12,039 nucleotides of DNA, from assembly GCA_900555295.1 (NCBI GenBank), contig USKN01000037.1, positions 1 through 12,039 of the forward strand. Reading direction: 5' to 3'. The notes below the pieces were generated by a model. That model was not told the origin of the DNA. It worked only from the letters and a program-made list of their open reading frames with translations, and ran no database searches. Shown here piece by piece: positions 7,401 through 12,039 of the stretch. The position numbers and the translations under genes were made by a program. The stretch is from an uncultured Eubacteriales bacterium (GTDB lineage Bacteria; Bacillota; Clostridia; UMGS1810). The number at the start of each line of letters is the position of its first letter. The first letter of the stretch is position 1.

Positions 7401-8697
7401 AGCGATGTATGGAACGCGTTTTTGTAATACCCATAAAATTTAAAAGCTTATTGTAATTTTCGTTAGCCTCACCCTCAACAACAGCGCCCTTTGTTGTATA
7501 GTGCGACGTGTTGTAATCGATATGCCAATTTATGCCTATGCGTGAATATTCCGAGAGCGGTTCAAGATTTACAAATTCCATAATTGTAAGCGGTATTGAT
7601 TTTTGCGCCGCAATACCGTACTCATTTTTTACTCTTATGCAAAAATTGTTGTACTTGGCTTTTTTAAGTCCGCTTAAATCAATTTTTTGAGATATTCCCT
7701 TGTTTGGCACAACACTGAATGTTTCGGATACGGTATCGTTAAAAGTACCGTCGGCCGAATATTCAACCGTATAATCCGCAGCGGCAGAACCCGTATGCGA
7801 AATTTCAACCCCGACATATGCATTCTTTTGGTTTTGCGCATATAACGGTTGGTTTGGAAAGTCAAATTTTACATACTCGTTCGGCACGCCCTTTATGTTA
7901 TATCCCATACGTTTAAGCTCGTAATCGTTGTATTTTGCCTTGCCGTTTTTTAAAAATTCGGCGCTTATATTTTTAACAATAGATTTTTTTATGTTTTCGC
8001 CCATTTGAGAAATATTTACTTTTACATCGGCAAAAAAATCCTTTTTTACCCAAAACAAAGGGCGAACACCCATAGAAAGACTTGCGTTTGCAAATTTTAG
8101 TTTACCCTCGTCGGCAAATGTTCCGCACGACACAACCAAAGCCTTTAAATCGCTCCCCAAAGGACTTCTAAGCCACCAATTAACTCTTGCGGCATCGTCA
8201 AAAAGTCCTATTTGGCTGTAATATTTTAAAAACTCGGTGTAGCTTAAAAGCGATACTCCGCATACCGTATCGTACGAATTGGGGCAGGCTCCGCCGTCGT
8301 TTCCGCCCTCGGTTTTCCATACTCTTTCAAAGTCTATGTACGGTACCGTTTCGGGCGGCAAAAAATTATCATCTTTTAAAAAATCGTTGTTAAGATAATA
8401 CGCAATATTGTTTTGCTTGTCAACATCAAATTTTTGCATATTGTCACCGTCAAAAGGGGCGGTACCGTATATTTCGTTTGCAAGAATTAAAAAACCGTTA
8501 CTGTCGCAATCGAGAATAATAAATTTTTTGTCGGGATGCCCCTCAATATAAAACAGGTTTTGTTCAGGGGTAAATTTGTTGTATCCTTCAAGTTTATCCG
8601 ATGATAAAGCAATTTTATCGCCTGCCGCACAAACGGACATACAACTAAAAATAAAGCATATTGCAAGGATTAATGAAATAAGCCTTGTTTTTTTCAT
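4465..8697 (-). CDS. Large secreted multidomain glycoside hydrolase (clan GH-A barrel, DUF6273-like and CBM9-like domains)
   Basis: The protein has 1410 aa from MKKTRL. Residues 1-25 are a Sec signal peptide (cleavage likely after CAA). Domains in order: about 52-220 a DUF6273-like domain (WWLRSP at 174-179, VRPLFW at 211-216); about 272-377 a beta-sandwich; about 384-697 a TIM barrel of clan GH-A type with LELWNEPN giving the acid/base Glu514 and DLTQTEVGYPT giving the nucleophile Glu623, 109 residues apart; about 707-777 a barrel-associated beta domain; about 782-962 a helical stretch; about 977-1072 and 1077-1177 two Ig-like sandwiches; about 1182-1384 a CBM9-like binding domain (DGDISDWANA, WDENYYYVLTDVYDD, WQGDSLQIAFD). 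It should cleave an extracellular polysaccharide; GH39- or GH5-like is my best guess for the family. It has no SLH domain of its own. A longer frame starts at 8721 on top of the preceding stop codon, but AAGGGAGG at 8708-8715 supports the ATG at 8695-8697. Operon with the SLH gene upstream (23-nt gap). Confidence 0.8.
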   Translation of the reverse strand: MKKTRLISLILAICFIFSCMSVCAAGDKIALSSDKLEGYNKFTPEQNLFYIEGHPDKKFIILDCDSNGFLILANEIYGTAPFDGDNMQKFDVDKQNNIAYYLNNDFLKDDNFLPPETVPYIDFERVWKTEGGNDGGACPNSYDTVCGVSLLSYTEFLKYYSQIGLFDDAARVNWWLRSPLGSDLKALVVSCGTFADEGKLKFANASLSMGVRPLFWVKKDFFADVKVNISQMGENIKKSIVKNISAEFLKNGKAKYNDYELKRMGYNIKGVPNEYVKFDFPNQPLYAQNQKNAYVGVEISHTGSAAADYTVEYSADGTFNDTVSETFSVVPNKGISQKIDLSGLKKAKYNNFCIRVKNEYGIAAQKSIPLTIMEFVNLEPLSEYSRIGINWHIDYNTSHYTTKGAVVEGEANENYNKLLNFMGITKTRSIHRWSWNETEKGVRRNGRHNYEHGLMRKYNQVFAPYILGFSNPLYFSEDPKTYKNVADEVEYCVDIMDYLDKQGIKRDSLELWNEPNIVSFWKTNNWITYFQLANRLGYEMNNRYPDIPLYGCPLATTADAYDYAYAFFTRGGLMYVGGLSSHPYSHPTTPDKNSITRSHIPKTELMRDTRDRIGGWIDLTQTEVGYPTATSSASVDKITQAQYMPKIYIYNDDLDMSLTNIYTFEDTGWNYNDDEDNWGIIDLNLVPKEAVITITQLNKYCANSEYLGKFKIDQSSYVYVYKKLGKLFAIMWDKSDDGDKTFEYKLKDGETAEDMYGNPINSDVITVSSDLVYINNISDEYADKAVAEKTYDSFDRVIKIADGNIDTTYLNELRQSFSEQSCQNAAQLKQHIDNIYQYGNELLTNYKSNPDSVKFDRVTAVLSELYYISKRLVSAYTYYGGTAPNSNSYIKNVQSKIAAKKGDEPQSSLLYTDAVMRFAHQHNLKANEIRNRYKQNQHGVYQAVYASDMLANNLLGWIEKIMDVESPDVSRAIFTYLKETDVNMYKGQTYEFKTEIENLSNHDIDGYIILRDESGNVLGDKMPCKVSKDGYANVAYGGTVSNSESFGKHIYTVDIEQNGKLLKRSYMNVEVKEKLNASLADGEDILDNMQDVAVNINNTFNDKVSGTVKIEAPDGWMLETNEQKFEINAGESKRISFKIDKFNRVPFNEYDFSYTVTDDNGDILAQGKKLLDFTIAVKANGEIDTESFDGDISDWANAYPIHINSPEDLTNLDAWKQSNIAVKSFMKWDENYYYVLTDVYDDLHYQGYTGSQMWQGDSLQIAFDTLNDDSAKGYGSDDYEFGVGQSALGTEVVAYAAGYPNTAGSRSPTWAKIIRDNESKITRYLVKLPKNEIYPLDLKDGTHFGYNICANDADILNRDKVIEFTEGVNGTKRPGLFKTFKLEGSAIGAKVQPDGVYSSVVKITDTGFGS

Positions 8698-8707
8698 ATA
8701 AAACATA

Positions 8708-8715
8708 CCTCCCTT
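8708..8715 (-). promoter_or_regulatory. Ribosome binding site deciding the glycosidase start
   Basis: AAGGGAGG on the minus strand lies 10 nt before the ATG at 8697. An in-frame ATG at 8706 is too close and the one at 8721 lies upstream of the site, so the start giving MKKTRL and a clean signal peptide is chosen. Confidence 0.75.
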
Positions 8716-8720
8716 ACACA

Positions 8721-11339
8721 TTATTTATAAATTACAATCCACATTGGCGTTCCCTGTTGTACATACAAAAGGCAATTTTCGGTAAGACCGTTTTCTTTAT
8801 ATCCCGCAAAAGACGCAATTGCCCGTTCGGTTACAATTTTATCTTTCTTTTTTGCATTTGTATCAATTTCAAAAACAGCCGTATTTTTTGAATCAAAATA
8901 AATTGTATCGCCTGCCGCACCTATCAGTTCGGGGTCTGTGCCTTTTTCGGCAAATCTTACTATTTTGTTTTTAACCGAATACGGGTATCCCTCAAACAGC
9001 GACAAGCCTGAATACCAGCGCGAATTAATGTAAATTCCCGGACCGGTCATATAAACATTGTGTAATGTATTACCGTCGGCGTCTGTTTGGTTTAAATCAA
9101 CTATCATTCTCATTTCGGTAATTTCGTTTTGCAAATTTAAATTAAATATTACAATATCTCCAATGTCAACACCCAAAGCAACCTCTTTATCAACAGTTTT
9201 ATATTCTTTGTTTTTAACGCTCTTGCCCGAGAAGGTAATTCCGTATACTTCGTCGCCGTCATCATTTAAAACCTGGTTTACCGCAGTTACTATAAACGCT
9301 TCTCTTTGTGTACTTACCGTTTTACTTACAAGCGACGCATCTTCCAAAACAAATTCTGCAACATTGCTTTCGGCATTTTTTGTATATGCCGAAATTGTAC
9401 GTTTTTCAAAAATAGGAAAACCCGTGGGGTCGGCAATGCTAAATCTTTTTGCCGCCGCAGACTTTGCGTTGTCGGGTATACAAAGCATAAGCGTGTTTTT
9501 ATCCACACAAAAGCTTTGCGATAATGCCTTATCCGTTTCGGGTGCAAACACATACCCCGTTTCACGCGGGTAAAACATTCTTGTTTCGGTGTCCGCAAGC
9601 GTTATAAGCGGACTGCCGGCCGTATCGGGTGTATAAAGCCTTGTTAAAAGCCCGTCTGCATTTACTTCGTATAAAACCGCACCGCCGTTTTCCAATCCTG
9701 CTGGAATATCGGCTGCGCCATTTATTTTTTTGTCATTTATTTTAAATTCTTTAACAGCGTCAAGCGTTTTTACATCCCCATCGGAATCGTAAAGTTTAAA
9801 GCTGAATTTTTGTTCGAGATTTCCGCTTGCCGATATGCCTATAAGATATGCATATCTTGCAGCACCGCGCGCATCCTGTTCCGCATACACGGCATATCCG
9901 TTAAAATCGAGATATATTTTAATTTTATCACCCGTATTAAGGCTTGCCGCGTCAATTGCACCTGCTCTTGATATTTTATACTCCACACCGTCTACGCTTA
10001 ATGAGGATATACCGTCCCTGCCGCTTATTGCCGTTATTGTGCCCTCTGCTTTTCGAATTGATTTGTATGCTGTGGCATAATCGGCTTTTTTTGAAATGTA
10101 CATATTAAGCACATCTTCCGCCGCAATTTTTTTAATGTCATATTCATCGCCGTTTTCGTCAAACAGTGTAAAATTTTTGTATTCGCCGTAATTTATACTG
10201 CTCTTATTTATTGCGTCATATATTACTTCGCCCTCCGTATCTATTGCCGCAACGTATACGGGGCGCATATCAAATATTTTTGCGGTTTGTATAACACCGT
10301 CAATCTTTACAAATTCAATATATCCGCTTTTTATTTTAAAGCTTTTAAGTTCGTAATCGGGATATGATATGTTGTTATATATAACCGCCGCGTCTTTGGG
10401 AAGATACAACGATTTTTCCCGGCCGTTTTCGTAATACTTAATGTATCTTCCGTCAGTATCCGCTATATCGTCGGCATTTATTGTTATAATATCGTCGGTT
10501 TGAGGATATGCATATATTACCGTATCATCGGATTTTACATAATAATACAGGTTATATCCCAAATAAGAGCTTATGTCAGATACGGTTTTGTATTTTTCGC
10601 CGTCAATTATAACCTCACCTTTGCCCAATTCGTTACCGCTGTACAAAGATGTAAACTCGTTTGCCTGCATAACACCCTCATACCGCACGGTATCGCGTGC
10701 ACTTTTAAGCCAGGTTACATCTTTTTTAACCTCATACGTAATTGAGGTACCAAAACCTGCCGCCTCCATTATTTCGGTATTTGCTGCGCTCAACACCATA
10801 TATGCCGCCTCGCCTGCCGTAAGACTATCGGCATTTTTTATGTGTTCGGGTTCAATACCCGTAACCTTTGCCTGTCTTATATACCCCGACGGAAAACCTC
10901 CGTTTGCCTCGGCACGCAAGCCGTAACCTAATATGCTTACTAAAATTTTAGCCGCGCTTTCATATGTAACGGGCATATCGGGTTCAAAAAGTCCGTCGCC
11001 GTTTCCGTTTATAATGCCCCTTTTAACCGCCGCATAAACCGCCCACGCATATGGGCTGTTATTGCTTACATCATCAAATATCACAGCGGCCGTATCATCT
11101 CTTGCGCTGCCATACTCAACATTCATAACAAGCGAAATAAATTCACCGCGCGTTATGGGTTTGTTATCCGAAAGCGAAAATCCTATATTATCGGTAAGCC
11201 CTATTTGCTTTAATTCGTTAATTGCACTTTGGTAACCGTATGCTGTATCTTCCGTTCCGTCCGCCGCAAAACATACTGTTGAAAACGTAAGCATTATGCA
11301 AACAAGTATTGCAGAAATTCTGTTGAATAATTTTGTCAT
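8721..11339 (-). CDS. Secreted S-layer homology (SLH) domain protein, 872 aa
   Basis: Residues 1-25 form a Sec signal peptide (hydrophobic core ISAILVCIMLTFSTVCFA). An N-terminal SLH region follows: SLH1 about 36-76 with the ITRGEF signature (62-67), SLH2 about 87-139 (FDDVSNNSPYAWAVYAAVKR, then GIINGNGDGLFEPDMPVTYE), and a more divergent SLH3 about 148-190 (SLTAGEAAYMVL). SLH triplets bind pyruvylated secondary cell wall polymers and anchor proteins to the surface. The other roughly 680 residues are beta-rich with repeating short modules such as GTITAISGRDGISSLSVDG (about 434-452), rich in Asp, Gly and Tyr, and show no catalytic motif I recognise. It may be a structural or glycan-binding surface protein. 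The ATG at 11337-11339 has a GAGGTG ribosome binding site, 15 nt after the stop of the upstream SLH gene. The stop (8721-8723) is 23 nt before the glycosidase start, so the genes form one operon. Confidence 0.85.
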   Translation of the reverse strand: MTKLFNRISAILVCIMLTFSTVCFAADGTEDTAYGYQSAINELKQIGLTDNIGFSLSDNKPITRGEFISLVMNVEYGSARDDTAAVIFDDVSNNSPYAWAVYAAVKRGIINGNGDGLFEPDMPVTYESAAKILVSILGYGLRAEANGGFPSGYIRQAKVTGIEPEHIKNADSLTAGEAAYMVLSAANTEIMEAAGFGTSITYEVKKDVTWLKSARDTVRYEGVMQANEFTSLYSGNELGKGEVIIDGEKYKTVSDISSYLGYNLYYYVKSDDTVIYAYPQTDDIITINADDIADTDGRYIKYYENGREKSLYLPKDAAVIYNNISYPDYELKSFKIKSGYIEFVKIDGVIQTAKIFDMRPVYVAAIDTEGEVIYDAINKSSINYGEYKNFTLFDENGDEYDIKKIAAEDVLNMYISKKADYATAYKSIRKAEGTITAISGRDGISSLSVDGVEYKISRAGAIDAASLNTGDKIKIYLDFNGYAVYAEQDARGAARYAYLIGISASGNLEQKFSFKLYDSDGDVKTLDAVKEFKINDKKINGAADIPAGLENGGAVLYEVNADGLLTRLYTPDTAGSPLITLADTETRMFYPRETGYVFAPETDKALSQSFCVDKNTLMLCIPDNAKSAAAKRFSIADPTGFPIFEKRTISAYTKNAESNVAEFVLEDASLVSKTVSTQREAFIVTAVNQVLNDDGDEVYGITFSGKSVKNKEYKTVDKEVALGVDIGDIVIFNLNLQNEITEMRMIVDLNQTDADGNTLHNVYMTGPGIYINSRWYSGLSLFEGYPYSVKNKIVRFAEKGTDPELIGAAGDTIYFDSKNTAVFEIDTNAKKKDKIVTERAIASFAGYKENGLTENCLLYVQQGTPMWIVIYK

Positions 11340-11354
11340 TATTTGTCACCTCTT

Positions 11355-12039
11355 TTATTTTATATTATTTGTAATAATGAAAATAAGTTTTGCGCTTTGA
11401 GAGCGGCGCGCCGTTTCAAACGGTTTAAATTCTCCGTCCTCAAATCCGTTTATAATTCCCGCATTTGCAAGAGCCGCTACCGATTGTTTTGCATAATCGC
11501 TTATGTCGTTTGCATCTGTAAATGCAACATTTTCAACGTTCGATTTAATATTAAGCGCACGGCAAACCATAACCGCCATATCCTGGCGCGTAAGCTTTTC
11601 GCCCGCTCCGAATGCGTTGTTGTCTTTTCCCGTAATTATACCTGCCTTGACTGCCGAACCGATATAGCTTTCAGCCCATTTGCATAATTTTATATCGTAA
11701 AAGCCGCACGACGCGTCACTTTCGTAAAGCCCTGCCGCAAGCACAAGCATTTTTATAAATTCCTCACGGGTTATATCGTTTTCGGGATTAAAGTTTCCGT
11801 TTTCGTCACCCGATATAATGCCGCTCTCTTTTAAACTCTTAATATAATCCGCCGCCCAATAATCGCGTGCCACATCGCCAAATGCCTGTATGTATGCGTT
11901 TGAATTTTCGTCTTTTTTATCGTCGGTAACCTTTATTGAGTCTTTAACTGTACCGCCCGAACCGCCTCCGCCGCGTTTTGAGGGAGTTTTACCCGTTTCG
12001 GCGTCCTGTTGGGTTTTTGCATTATTTATTGCTTTTTCA
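11355..12039 (-). CDS. C-terminal part of a surface protein with three SLH domains (runs off window)
   Basis: The frame is open to the window edge and gives 227 visible residues plus the stop; the N-terminus is missing. A linker rich in Lys, Asp and Gly (KRGGGGSGGTVKD near the visible start) leads to three SLH motifs: FGDVARDYWAADYIKSLKES with GDENGNFNPENDITREEF; FYDIKLCKWAESYIGSAVKA with GEKLTRQDMAVMV; and FTDANDISDYAKQSVAALAN with GFEDGEFKPFETARRSQSAK. The third has a degenerate TRAE-type signature (ARRSQS). SLH domains at the C-terminus after a flexible linker are the usual anchor of large secreted enzymes or S-layer proteins in Bacillota, so the missing part is probably a large extracellular module, possibly a polysaccharide-degrading one. 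A GTG at 11871-11873 lies within the first SLH motif and is not a start. The gene leads the visible cluster; its promoter is outside the window. Confidence 0.88.
   Translation of the reverse strand, partial: EKAINNAKTQQDAETGKTPSKRGGGGSGGTVKDSIKVTDDKKDENSNAYIQAFGDVARDYWAADYIKSLKESGIISGDENGNFNPENDITREEFIKMLVLAAGLYESDASCGFYDIKLCKWAESYIGSAVKAGIITGKDNNAFGAGEKLTRQDMAVMVCRALNIKSNVENVAFTDANDISDYAKQSVAALANAGIINGFEDGEFKPFETARRSQSAKLIFIITNNIK

Noticed and set aside
8620..8697. Lipoprotein signal for the glycosidase (Cys residues in the signal peptide)
   Set aside because: The residues before the cysteines (IFSC, MSVC) do not fit a lipobox, while CAA before Gly-Asp fits ordinary signal peptidase I cleavage.
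9058..9573. Plus-strand open frame of 171 codons inside the 872-aa SLH gene
   Set aside because: Antisense shadow, Ser/Thr/Phe-rich, no start signal; the minus-strand frame is continuous and has a signal peptide and SLH motifs.
1..12039. CRISPR array, tRNA, rRNA or complete insertion sequence
   Set aside because: No regularly spaced repeats, tRNA-like cloverleaf or transposase-like protein was seen in any frame I read.

Overview
The window reads as a chromosomal segment of a low-GC Bacillota, most likely an uncultured gut-type member of the Clostridia. The base composition is AT-rich, the ribosome binding sites are strong (GGGAGG, GGGGGAG, AAGGAG), and the proteins are typical of that group: S-layer homology (SLH) proteins, a large secreted glycosidase with a DUF6273-like domain and a CBM9-like domain, an LplB/UgpA-type ABC sugar permease, and an AraC regulator. 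I cannot name a genus. The surface glycan-degrading style recalls lineages such as Monoglobus, but that is a guess.

Layout, left to right. (1) Positions 1-1112, minus strand: an operon of a lipoyl-less E2-like (CAT-superfamily) acyltransferase followed, after a one-base gap, by an AMP-dependent acyl-CoA synthetase cut by the window edge. A near-consensus promoter lies just upstream. (2) Positions 1130-3386: a divergent pair made of an intracellular beta-propeller protein (putative glycosidase or lyase-like, minus) and an AraC-family regulator (plus). They share a 51-bp region that is a perfect 19-bp inverted repeat carrying two mirrored, overlapping promoters. (3) Positions 3348-3963: a YgjV-family membrane protein (minus) converging on the AraC gene, with a shared hairpin between them and a clear promoter upstream. 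(4) Positions 3999-4448: a truncated ABC sugar permease whose reading frame runs into a ~116-bp element with MITE-like ends (TACAGT/ACTGTA flanked by TA). (5) Positions 4465-12039, minus strand: a co-directional, tightly spaced cluster coding for the C-terminal end of one SLH protein, a complete 872-aa SLH protein, and a 1410-aa secreted clan GH-A glycosidase, followed by the broken permease.

How the parts fit (inference): regions 4 and 5 look like a surface glycan-use locus. The secreted glycosidase would cut a polysaccharide near the wall, the SLH proteins would sit on or build the cell surface, and an ABC importer would take up the products. That importer gene is broken here and no partner permease, binding protein or ATPase follows. 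The AraC/beta-propeller pair may be a separate sugar-responsive module that works on imported oligosaccharides. No RNA genes, CRISPR arrays or complete insertion sequences were seen. The most striking DNA-level signals are the palindromic double promoter (2440-2490) and the MITE-like element at the permease break (3999-4118).
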